From DATCVR01 sp036566745 (lineage in GTDB: Bacteria > Actinomycetota > Actinomycetes > Jiangellales > Jiangellaceae): a stretch of 6,795 nt of DNA. The position numbers and the translations under genes are program-made. This document shows, piece by piece, positions 1 through 6,697 of this stretch. Position 1 is the first letter of the stretch, and each line of letters opens with the position of its first letter. The notes under the pieces are model-generated. The model did no database searches. It had not been told where the DNA came from and saw only the letters and a program-made list of their open reading frames with translations. The stretch is from positions 1 to 6,795 of the forward strand of contig DATCVR010000371.1 of the NCBI GenBank assembly GCA_036566745.1, written 5' to 3'.

Positions 1-68
1 CGGTGAGCGACCCACGACCACATGCCGTCGCGGCCGCGATAGATCGTGCCAGCCGGTGCCTTGGGCAC
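1..68 (-). CDS. sdhC: Succinate dehydrogenase cytochrome b556 subunit, N-terminal fragment
   Basis: SdhC is a membrane anchor subunit of succinate dehydrogenase (complex II); with SdhD it holds the haem b and quinone site in the cytoplasmic membrane. Only the first 22 codons are present (GTG at 68-66, minus strand), and the frame runs off the left edge. They read MPKAPAGTIYRGRDGMWSWV followed by Ala-His, then a split codon beginning CG. The run TIYRGRDGMWSWV-x-H(R) matches my memory of the cytoplasmic N-terminus of actinobacterial SdhC, usually T-L-Y-R-G-x-x-GMWSWV-x-HR before the first membrane helix. A GGAAGG Shine-Dalgarno (minus strand, 85-80) lies 11 nt before the GTG. sdhD, sdhA and sdhB would be expected next, outside the window. 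It is oriented like the glycosyltransferase behind it, but a 195-nt gap with an inverted repeat suggests separate transcription. The call rests on a short match, though the motif is distinctive. Confidence 0.8.
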   Translation of the reverse strand, partial: MPKAPAGTIYRGRDGMWSWVAH

Positions 69-181
69 TTTGGTTGTTGCCTTCCAGGTGTCAAGTGGGG
101 CCCGGACTGCGGCGTTGCGGTGGTGCCCGTGCTGCCTGTCCCGTCCGGCCCGCCGGGGCGTCGCTGCCCCGACCGGCGTTC

Positions 182-210
182 ATCGTAGCCCCGTGCGCAG
201 GGCCGTTCCG
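182..210 (-). promoter_or_regulatory. Candidate promoter of sdhC
   Basis: On the minus strand TACGAT (187-182) fits the actinobacterial -10 pattern TANNNT. Exactly 17 nt upstream is CGGAAC (210-205), a poor match to TTGACA; its GGAAC core recalls -35 elements of ECF sigma factors, but no matching ECF -10 is evident. Transcription would start near 175 and leave a leader of about 107 nt before the sdhC GTG. That leader contains a 6-bp hairpin, CGGGGC (154-159) with GCCCCG (166-171). A perfect TTGACA on the same strand (94-89) lies too close to the start codon and has no -10. Inference from sequence pattern only. Confidence 0.35.
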
Positions 211-215
211 TGGCG

Positions 216-261
216 GATCTCACCCCGGCCGGGGTCGGGTGCCCGTGGAGCCGGTGAGATC
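216..261 (-). terminator. Inverted repeat after the glycosyltransferase stop, probable terminator
   Basis: GATCTCACC (216-224) and GGTGAGATC (253-261) are perfect 9-bp complementary arms around 28 nt of very GC-rich sequence. The stem can continue through a 2-nt bulge with GGC (227-229) pairing GCC (250-252). It begins 2 nt after the glycosyltransferase stop (TGA, 266-264, minus strand). No T-run follows in either direction, so it is not a classical intrinsic terminator; U-less GC-rich hairpins directly after stop codons are common in actinobacteria. A nested 14-nt perfect palindrome, ACCCCGGCCGGGGT (222-235), offers an alternative fold. Confidence 0.5.
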
Positions 262-263
262 GA

Positions 264-1397
264 TCACGCAGGCATGCCTAGCCTTACGTGGCGCCGCGCG
301 ATGGCGGCCCGGTAGTGCTCCAGGAGCTGGTCGCGCACGGCGCTCCACGACCGGCCGTGGACCGACTCGCGAGCGGCGCGCGCCAGGGTCGTTCGGAGCT
401 CGGGGTCGCTCACCAGGCCGGTGACGCTGCGCCGGAGCTCGCCCGGGTCGTCGGGCGGGATCAGGAAGCCGGTGCGGCCGTGCTCGACCAGGTCGAGTGG
501 TCCTCCGGCGGCCGGCGCGACCACCGGCACGCCCGAGGCCAGCGCCTCCTGGACGGCCTGGCAGAACGTCTCGGCCGGGCCGGTGTGGACGAAGACGTCG
601 AGGCCGGCGTAGGCGCGGGAGAGCTCCTCGCCGGTGAGCTGCCCGAGGAACGCGGCGTCCGGCAGGGCCGCTCGCAGCGACGGCGCGGACGGTCCGTCGC
701 CCACGACGACGAGCCTGACCCCGGGGAGGTCGCGCAGCGTCGCGAGGTCGTGCACGCGCTTCTCCGGTGCCAGCCGGCCGACGTAGCCGACGATCACTTC
801 GCCCCCGGGAGCCAGCCGCCGCCGCCAGGCGTCGTCGCGGTGGGCGGGGTGGAAGCGGACGAGGTCGACGCCGCGCCCCCAGCGCGCCAGCCGCGGGAAC
901 CGGTGCTCGGCCAGCAGTCGCATGGTGGGCGTGGACGGTGCGAGCGTGCGGTCGGCCTGGTCGTGGATGCGGCGCAGCCAGGCCCAGATGGCGTCGTCGC
1001 CGAGGGTGCGCCAGAGGCGGTAGCCCCGAGCGAACCCGGCCAGGTCGGTCTGGAATACGGCGACCGTCGGCAGTCCGAGGCGGGTGGCCGCGCTCATGCC
1101 CGCCTTGCCGAGCCACGCGGGGGAGGCGAGATGCACCACGTCCGGGCCGAAGTCCCGCAGGATCCGGGCCACCCGGCGCCGCGTCGACAGCCCTACCACA
1201 CTGTCGTCGTTGCCGGGCAGCGTGATCGACGGGACGCGGACCACCGGCTGGCCGAGGTAGGTGCTCGCGCCGTGCCCGGGCGCCACGATCAGCGCGTCGT
1301 GACCGTGCGCCACGAGGTGCTCGACCACTCGGCACACCGAGTTCGTCACACCGTTGACCTGCGGAAGGAACGACTCCGTGACGATCGCCACCCTCAT
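264..1397 (-). CDS. GT4-family glycosyltransferase, MgtA/PimB-like mannosyltransferase
   Basis: A 377-aa GT-B fold retaining glycosyltransferase, close to actinobacterial MgtA/PimB proteins that move mannose from GDP-mannose to glycolipid acceptors on the cytoplasmic membrane face. The N-terminal domain opens with MRVAIVTESFLPQVNGVTNS, the family hallmark, and has the HLASPAWLG segment near residues 89-97. The C-terminal nucleotide-sugar domain has GYVGRLAPEKR (204-214; R208 and K213 are the usual phosphate contacts), VVGDGP (231-236) and an EX7E motif formed by E276 and E284, followed by ASGVPVVAPAAGGP. I chose ATG 1397 because homologues begin MRVA; an in-frame GTG 9 nt upstream (1406) also has a GGGAAC sequence before it. 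The gene is monocistronic or nearly so, divergent from the unknown protein, with a hairpin after its stop. The family and mannosyl type are well supported; the acceptor lipid is unknown. Confidence 0.88.
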   Translation of the reverse strand: MRVAIVTESFLPQVNGVTNSVCRVVEHLVAHGHDALIVAPGHGASTYLGQPVVRVPSITLPGNDDSVVGLSTRRRVARILRDFGPDVVHLASPAWLGKAGMSAATRLGLPTVAVFQTDLAGFARGYRLWRTLGDDAIWAWLRRIHDQADRTLAPSTPTMRLLAEHRFPRLARWGRGVDLVRFHPAHRDDAWRRRLAPGGEVIVGYVGRLAPEKRVHDLATLRDLPGVRLVVVGDGPSAPSLRAALPDAAFLGQLTGEELSRAYAGLDVFVHTGPAETFCQAVQEALASGVPVVAPAAGGPLDLVEHGRTGFLIPPDDPGELRRSVTGLVSDPELRTTLARAARESVHGRSWSAVRDQLLEHYRAAIARRHVRLGMPA

Positions 1398-1446
1398 GGA
1401 CCACACCGTTCCCGTGGTCGGTAGCCCTGCGGCGAGAGCGACATGA

Positions 1447-1507
1447 ATCTCGGATGACGGTCTGACGTCTCACTCGTTCGCTGGACAAACGTCTCGACAT
1501 CCGAGAT
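1447..1507. repeat. 10-bp inverted repeat in divergent intergenic region
   Basis: ATCTCGGATG (1447-1456) and CATCCGAGAT (1498-1507) are perfect inverted copies separated by 41 bp. Between them ACGTCT occurs twice in direct orientation (1465-1470 and 1489-1494), 24 bp apart. The pair lies between the divergent glycosyltransferase and 191-aa protein genes. Such spacing suits either two half-sites bound by a looping or dimerising regulator, or a long-loop RNA hairpin in a leader. No known operator is recognised. Confidence 0.5.
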
Positions 1508-1524
1508 CACCCCGTGACTAGAGC
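1494..1524 (+). promoter_or_regulatory. Weak candidate promoter for the 191-aa protein
   Basis: TCGACA (1494-1499) resembles a -35 box and TAGAGC (1519-1524) a poor -10, with a 19-bp spacer, which is longer than the usual 17-18. The -35 overlaps the right arm of the 10-bp inverted repeat, so a regulator bound there would occlude it. The match is weak and could be chance. Confidence 0.2.
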
Positions 1525-1575
1525 TGTGACTGAGCGGAAGATCAGTCAAAGGGCCGATGCGTGGGGGTGGCTTCG

Positions 1576-2151
1576 ATGACGACTGTCTCCGAGCAAGCTG
1601 CGCGTGTTCTTCTGGTCGGGCGCCGACCTCGAGTGCTCGACGAATTGGGGCGGGCCCTACGTTCGGTGGGGATGCATGTCCGCGAGGAGACCGACGTCGA
1701 CCGCGTCCGCCGCGGCATCGACGGCTCCACGGTCGACGTCCTGGCGCTCGGCCGGGCCGTCCCCGGGTCCATCCGCGACGGTCTCGTGGCCGCGCTCCGC
1801 GCCCGCAACCCGCTGGTCAAGGTGGTCGACGGGCTGGTGCCCATCACCGCGGTGCTGGTCGCCCAGGTGCAGGAGACCCTCGGCACTCCGGCGAAGGACG
1901 TGCGCATCGTCGGCGGGGCGGCGTTCGAGCCGGCCGACAGCCGATTCGTCCTGGTGATGCGCCGGCCGGCACACGTGTCGGTCACGCTGCATCGTCTCGA
2001 CCCCATCTACCGCGCCCACGAGGAGCCGATCTTCACCGGACGCCTCGACCGCGGTCGCCAGCACCTTCCGGTGCTACGGCGGATCGGGCGTGGTGAGCGA
2101 TTCCTCGTGGTCCACGCCGACTCGGAGACCACCGTGCACAAGATCGGCTGA
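1576..2151 (+). CDS. Unrecognised 191-aa protein with degenerate receiver-like N-terminus
   Basis: I do not recognise a named family. Residues about 9-85 have the strand/helix alternation of a response-regulator receiver: ARVLLVGRR, a helix DELGRALRSVG, then VDVLALG and a further strand VKVVDG. The residues that would define a working receiver are missing: the acidic pair after strand 1 is G15-R16-R17, and the phosphorylated Asp after strand 3 is G59. The second half (about 108-191) looks strand-rich (VRIVGG, RFVLVMRR, HVSVTLHRL, RFLVVHAD), like a small beta domain. There is no signal peptide or membrane helix, so it is probably cytoplasmic. ATG 1576 follows GGGGG (1563-1567) at 8 nt. An in-frame GTG at 1561 has AAAGGG 7 nt upstream and would add five residues; I cannot exclude it. 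It stands alone between a divergent glycosyltransferase and an MFS gene 111 nt downstream. A pseudo-receiver regulator is inference. Confidence 0.7.
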   Translation: MTTVSEQAARVLLVGRRPRVLDELGRALRSVGMHVREETDVDRVRRGIDGSTVDVLALGRAVPGSIRDGLVAALRARNPLVKVVDGLVPITAVLVAQVQETLGTPAKDVRIVGGAAFEPADSRFVLVMRRPAHVSVTLHRLDPIYRAHEEPIFTGRLDRGRQHLPVLRRIGRGERFLVVHADSETTVHKIG

Positions 2152-2159
2152 GCAGGCTC

Positions 2160-2176
2160 GCCGGGGCGGGCCCGGC
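2160..2176 (+). terminator. Short GC hairpin after the 191-aa protein gene
   Basis: GCCGGG (2160-2165) and CCCGGC (2171-2176) form a 6-bp all-GC stem with a 5-nt loop, 8 nt after the stop codon. CTTT follows a few bases later (2181-2184), not a real U-tract. It may act as a weak terminator; a 6-bp GC stem is also easy to find by chance in DNA of this composition. Confidence 0.3.
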
Positions 2177-2223
2177 ACAGCTTTCCGATATCGGGCATAA
2201 GGCGCGCTTGGGTGCGCTTGTAT

Positions 2224-2246
2224 GTCACGCAGCACATTCGCGTGAC
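2224..2246. promoter_or_regulatory. Candidate operator upstream of the MFS gene
   Basis: GTCACGC (2224-2230) and GCGTGAC (2240-2246) are perfect 7-bp inverted copies with a 9-bp spacer, ending 16 bp before the chosen MFS start. The 23-bp size and symmetry suit a dimeric repressor such as those often controlling efflux pumps. A second perfect palindrome, CCGATATCGG, sits upstream at 2185-2194, and GCGCTTG is repeated directly with a 10-bp period at 2204-2220. No regulator gene of TetR, MarR or similar type is in the window. The element could instead form a hairpin in the mRNA leader. Confidence 0.4.
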
Positions 2247-2262
2247 CACACCTGGGGGCGTC

Positions 2263-3561
2263 ATGACGGCGTCGACTCCCGGTCCTGGCGGGCCGGTGCC
2301 GATGAACCCGCTCGCTCGCCGTGTCCAGCGCACCTACCTGGTGCTCCTGCTCGGCAACACGCTGGCGGCGTCGTTCATCTGGGGCATCAACACCCTGTTC
2401 CTGCTCGATGCCGGGCTGAACAACCTCGAGGCGTTCGCGGCCAACGCCTTCTTCACGGCGGGCATGGTGCTCTTCGAGGTCCCCACCGGCGTGATCGCCG
2501 ACACCTGGGGGAGGCGCACGTCCTACCTGCTCGGCACCGTGACGCTGGCCGTGTCGACGCTGCTCTACTGGTTGATGTGGCAGGTCGAGGCGCCGTTCTG
2601 GTCGTGGGCGGTGGTGTCGGCGCTGCTCGGGCTGGGCTTCACGTTCTTCTCCGGCGCGGTCGAGGCCTGGCTGGTCGACGCCCTGCATTTCGCCGAGTAC
2701 GAGGGCGATCTCGAGTCGGTCCTCGGGAGAGGGCAGATGATCTCCGGCGTCGCCATGCTGAGCGGTTCGGTGGCGGGCGGGATCATCGCCCAGGCGACGT
2801 CGCTGGGCGTGCCGTTCCTGTTGCGCGCCGGCGTGCTCCTCGCGATGTTCGTGGTGGCGTGGATGTACATGCGCGACCTCGGCTTCACTCCGGCGCGGGG
2901 CTCACACCCACTCCGGGCCACCCGCGAGGTGCTCGACGCCTCGATCGAGTACGGCCTGAAGAGGCGCCCGATCCGATTCGTCATGCTGGCGGCGCCGTTC
3001 ACGGCCGGGGTCGGCTTCTACACGTTCTACGCCTTGCAGCCGCACCTGCTGGACCTGTTCGGTGACGCCGAGGCGTACTCGATCGCGGGGCTGGCCGCGG
3101 CGATCGTGGCGGGTTCGCAGATCATCGGTGGATATGCCGCGCCGAGGATCCGCCGGCTGTTCCGCAAGCGGACGTCCGTGCTGATCATCGGGACGGTGGT
3201 GAGCGGAAGCGTCCTCTGCCTGCTCGGGGTGACCGACGTGTTCTGGGTGGCGCTGGGGTTGCTCGTGGTGTGGGGAGTGATCTTCGCCGCCGAGATGCCG
3301 GTGCGGCAGGCCTACCTCAACGACATGATCCCCTCGAAGCAGCGCGCGACCGTGTTGTCGTTCGACTCGCTGATGGGCAGCACCGGCGGGGTGGTCGTCC
3401 AACCGGTGCTGGGCCGGGTGGCCGACGTCCAGGGCTATCCGATGTCTTTCGTCTTCGGCGGCCTCATCCAGCTCATCGCCGTGCCGTTCCTGGTCGCCAG
3501 CCGCCGGGAGAACTCCCCGGCCGACGCCAGCGCGTCGGACTCGCCCACTCCGGCCGCCTGA
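2263..3561 (+). CDS. MFS transporter, probable drug/metabolite efflux type
   Basis: A 432-aa integral membrane protein of the major facilitator superfamily, with the size and hydrophobic pattern of a 12-helix proton-coupled antiporter. A short polar N-terminus precedes the first helix (about 24-48). The loop after helix 2 carries the MFS signature: FEVPTGVIADTWGRR (71-85), with G76, D80, G83 and the R84-R85 pair. GAVEAWLVDAL (131-141) is typical of one bacterial MFS subgroup. A polar central loop (about 190-230) separates the halves, and the C-terminus is Ser/Ala/Pro-rich. I chose ATG 2263 because GGGGG (2254-2258) precedes it; upstream in-frame GTGs at 2212 and 2242 would add residues translated from the inverted repeat. 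The substrate cannot be read from sequence. It lies 111 nt after the unknown protein and 107 nt before the mutase, all on plus, but probably as separate transcripts. Confidence 0.88.
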   Translation: MTASTPGPGGPVPMNPLARRVQRTYLVLLLGNTLAASFIWGINTLFLLDAGLNNLEAFAANAFFTAGMVLFEVPTGVIADTWGRRTSYLLGTVTLAVSTLLYWLMWQVEAPFWSWAVVSALLGLGFTFFSGAVEAWLVDALHFAEYEGDLESVLGRGQMISGVAMLSGSVAGGIIAQATSLGVPFLLRAGVLLAMFVVAWMYMRDLGFTPARGSHPLRATREVLDASIEYGLKRRPIRFVMLAAPFTAGVGFYTFYALQPHLLDLFGDAEAYSIAGLAAAIVAGSQIIGGYAAPRIRRLFRKRTSVLIIGTVVSGSVLCLLGVTDVFWVALGLLVVWGVIFAAEMPVRQAYLNDMIPSKQRATVLSFDSLMGSTGGVVVQPVLGRVADVQGYPMSFVFGGLIQLIAVPFLVASRRENSPADASASDSPTPAA

Positions 3562-3633
3562 TCGATCCCGAGCGGCGGCGGCCTCGCTGGCTGTGGACAA
3601 TCTCACCACCCGGGACGGCGGCCGGGTCACTAC

Positions 3634-3657
3634 CGTTGAACGACGCTGCGTTCGACG
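3634..3657 (+). promoter_or_regulatory. Hairpin abutting the mutase Shine-Dalgarno
   Basis: CGTTGAACG (3634-3642) and CGTTCGACG (3649-3657) form a 9-bp stem (eight Watson-Crick pairs and one U-G wobble) around a 6-nt loop, ACGCTG. It ends directly before the Shine-Dalgarno TGAGGA (3658-3663) of the mutase. If transcribed it could affect ribosome access; as DNA it could be an imperfect operator. A second, weaker stem, ACCCGG (3608-3613) with CCGGGT (3622-3627), lies upstream and may end MFS transcription. Confidence 0.35.
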
Positions 3658-3668
3658 TGAGGACTGCG

Positions 3669-5252
<1,584 letters not shown>

Positions 5253-5300
5253 TCGTTCCGCCGCCCGGGCGCTGGTGTGGCGGTTGGACGGCGAGTTGGT

Positions 5301-5310
5301 CACAGCTGTG
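5301..5310. repeat. 10-bp palindrome upstream of the lipoprotein gene
   Basis: CACAGCTGTG is a perfect palindrome about 42 bp upstream of the candidate -10 of the lipoprotein gene and 48 bp after the mutase stop. It could be a regulator half-site pair. It does not extend beyond 10 bp, and no family-specific operator is recognised. Confidence 0.3.
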
Positions 5311-5352
5311 TCTCAGGCGCCCGGTCTGCTCTCGAATCGTGAGATACGCCTC

Positions 5353-5358
5353 TATTCT
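5353..5358 (+). promoter_or_regulatory. Candidate -10 of the BMP lipoprotein gene
   Basis: TATTCT fits the actinobacterial -10 pattern TANNNT and lies 42 nt before the GTG start. No good -35 hexamer is present 16-19 bp upstream (CTCTCG or CTCGAA are the options), so it would need an activator or tolerate a weak -35. The 148-nt gap after the mutase favours an independent promoter. Confidence 0.3.
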
Positions 5359-5400
5359 GTCGCTGACTCGGTAGAACCCTGAGGCCGCCCAGGAGGGCAC

Positions 5401-6492
5401 GTGAACAAGACATTTCGACTGACCGCAGCGATCGGTGCGGTGGCTCTTCTCGCCGCGGCGTGTGGGGAGGCGCCTGGCGAGGACGGCGCCACCGACAGCG
5501 CCACCGGCGACAGCGACTTCCTCGCGTGCATGGTCTCCGACCAGGGCGGCATCAACGACAAGTCGTTCAACGAGACGTCGTGGAACGGGATGCTCCAGGC
5601 GCACGAGGACGGCCTCATCGGCGAGCCGAAGTTCGCCGAGTCGGTGGCCGATGCCGACTATGGTCCCAACGTGCAGGCCATGGTGGGCGACGACTGCGGA
5701 CTCATCGTCACGGTCGGCTTCCTGCTGGCCGGCGCCACCGAGGAGGCGGCCACCGCCAACCCGGAGGAGAAGTTCACGATCGTCGACTTCCAGTACAAGG
5801 ACGACACCGGCACCGTCTACGAGATCGACAACGTCAAGCCGCTGGTCTTCAACACCCACGAAGCGGCCTTCATGGCCGGGTACGCCGCCGCGTCGTACAC
5901 CACGACCGGCAAGGTCGGCACCTGGGGCGGTGCGCAGATCCCCACGGTCACCATCTTCATGGACGGCTTCTACGACGGCGTCCAGTACTACAACGAGCAG
6001 AAGGACGCCGCGGTCGAGGTCCTCGGCTGGGACAAGGCCACCCAGCAGGGCCAGTTCGTCGGCGACTTCGCGAACACCGGCCTGGCCAAGCAGATCAGCG
6101 ACAACCTGATCAGCCAGGGCGCCGACGTCCTGCACCCGGTGGCCGGCCCGCTGGCCGCCTCGGCCGCGACCTCGGCGCAGGAAGCCGGCAACGTCGCGGT
6201 GGTGTGGGCCGACTCCGACGGCTTCGAGTCGGCGCCGGAGTACGGCGACGTGATCCTCACCAGCGTCCTCAAGGGCATGGACGTCGCGGTCGAGGAAGCC
6301 ATCCGCGAGACCGTCGAGGGCAACTTCACCAACGAGCCCTACGTGGGCGACCTGGCGAACGGCGGCGTGGGGCTGGCGCCGTTCCACGACTTCGACGGCG
6401 ACATCTCGCAGGAGACGAAGGACGAACTCGAGCAGATCCAGGAGCAGATCATCTCCGGGGACCTGGTCGTCGAGTCCGACGCCGCGTTCTGA
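5401..6492 (+). CDS. BMP-family ABC importer substrate-binding lipoprotein (nucleoside type)
   Basis: A 363-aa extracytoplasmic binding lipoprotein of the BmpA/PnrA/Med family, whose studied members bind purine or pyrimidine nucleosides and deliver them to an ABC importer. The signal peptide has K3 and R6, a hydrophobic core TAAIGAVALLAAA and C21 as the lipidation site (lipobox-like LAAAC). A Gly/Asp/Thr-rich tether follows, then the mature domain. Family landmarks are CMVSDQGGINDKSFNETSWN (43-62), GLIVTVGFLL, AAFMAGYAAA, GADVLHPVAGP, VVWADSDGF (D271, D273) and LTSVLKGMDVAVEEA (K291, where PnrA proteins contact the ribose). The GTG start has an excellent AGGAGG (5391-5396) 4 nt upstream. The ABC ATPase gene begins 205 nt downstream, so this heads an importer operon; the large hairpin after its stop could allow more binding protein than ATPase to be made. 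Nucleoside specificity is family knowledge, not proven here. Confidence 0.92.
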   Translation: MNKTFRLTAAIGAVALLAAACGEAPGEDGATDSATGDSDFLACMVSDQGGINDKSFNETSWNGMLQAHEDGLIGEPKFAESVADADYGPNVQAMVGDDCGLIVTVGFLLAGATEEAATANPEEKFTIVDFQYKDDTGTVYEIDNVKPLVFNTHEAAFMAGYAAASYTTTGKVGTWGGAQIPTVTIFMDGFYDGVQYYNEQKDAAVEVLGWDKATQQGQFVGDFANTGLAKQISDNLISQGADVLHPVAGPLAASAATSAQEAGNVAVVWADSDGFESAPEYGDVILTSVLKGMDVAVEEAIRETVEGNFTNEPYVGDLANGGVGLAPFHDFDGDISQETKDELEQIQEQIISGDLVVESDAAF

Positions 6493-6496
6493 TCGT

Positions 6497-6590
6497 TCGT
6501 ACGGCACGTGTCGCCCCGGCCGCCGCGCCGGTGCGGAACTCTCTCGAGTCCGCACCGCGCGCGGGCGGCCGGGGTACGGTCGTGCCACGA
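6497..6590 (+). terminator. Very long hairpin after the lipoprotein gene, attenuator or partial terminator
   Basis: Starting 5 nt after the lipoprotein stop, the sequence folds into one nearly continuous stem of about 37 bp. From outside in: TCGT (6497-6500) with ACGA (6587-6590); GGCACG (6503-6508) with CGTGCC (6581-6586); CCCCGGCCGCC (6514-6524) with GGCGGCCGGGG (6564-6574); GCGC (6525-6528) with GCGC (6559-6562); C6529 with G6557; GGTGCGG (6530-6536) with CCGCACC (6550-6556); and ACTC (6538-6541) with GAGT (6546-6549) around a TCTC loop. No T-run follows. Hairpins between binding-protein and downstream transporter genes commonly stabilise the upstream mRNA or reduce read-through; that role here is inference. 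Confidence 0.7.
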
Positions 6591-6625
6591 GTCTGACGCC
6601 GGTCGAGACACGCATCCCAGTCGAG

Positions 6626-6673
6626 GCCGTGTAACGGTGGGGTCGCACCCCACGGCGAACCGACGAGGTTCGC
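6626..6673 (+). promoter_or_regulatory. Tandem hairpins in the leader of the ABC ATPase gene
   Basis: GTGGGGT (6637-6643) pairs with ACCCCAC (6647-6653) around CGC, and one base later GCGAACC (6655-6661) pairs with GGTTCGC (6667-6673) around GACGA. The segment GCCGTG (6626-6631) can instead pair with CACGGC (6651-6656), which would break both hairpins. The AGGAGG Shine-Dalgarno follows 6 nt later (6680-6685). Two mutually exclusive folds just before a ribosome site suggest a cis-regulatory leader, but I recognise no riboswitch class. Confidence 0.4.
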
Positions 6674-6697
6674 GCCACGAGGAGGGCGGTCAGTCGG

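Noticed and set aside
1..68. Reading the left-edge fragment as a DUF1508/YegP-like protein
   Set aside because: The I-Y-R-x-x-x-G-x-W-x-W pattern first suggested this, but GMWSWV-x-H after T-x-YRG fits actinobacterial SdhC much better.
89..94. Perfect TTGACA -35 box for sdhC on the minus strand
   Set aside because: It lies only 21-26 nt from the start codon, and the sequence at -10 distance (AAAGTG) is not a -10 and overlaps the start.
220..1500. Long minus-strand open frame of about 426 codons overlapping the glycosyltransferase
   Set aside because: Arg/Pro/Ala/Gly-rich translation with no family motifs, typical of an alternate frame in GC-rich DNA; the overlapping GT4 frame has clear motifs.
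2212..2262. Upstream GTG starts for the MFS protein at 2212 and 2242
   Set aside because: They lack good Shine-Dalgarno sequences and would translate the inverted repeat; ATG 2263 follows GGGGG at suitable spacing.
5262..5271. CGCCCGGGCG palindrome after the mutase stop as a terminator
   Set aside because: A palindrome with no room for a loop and no T-run; expected by chance at this GC content.
6655..6673. Guanidine-II (mini-ykkC) riboswitch
   Set aside because: One hairpin loop contains ACGA, but it is a 5-nt loop, and the partner hairpin has CGC rather than an ACGR loop. The class needs two such loops.
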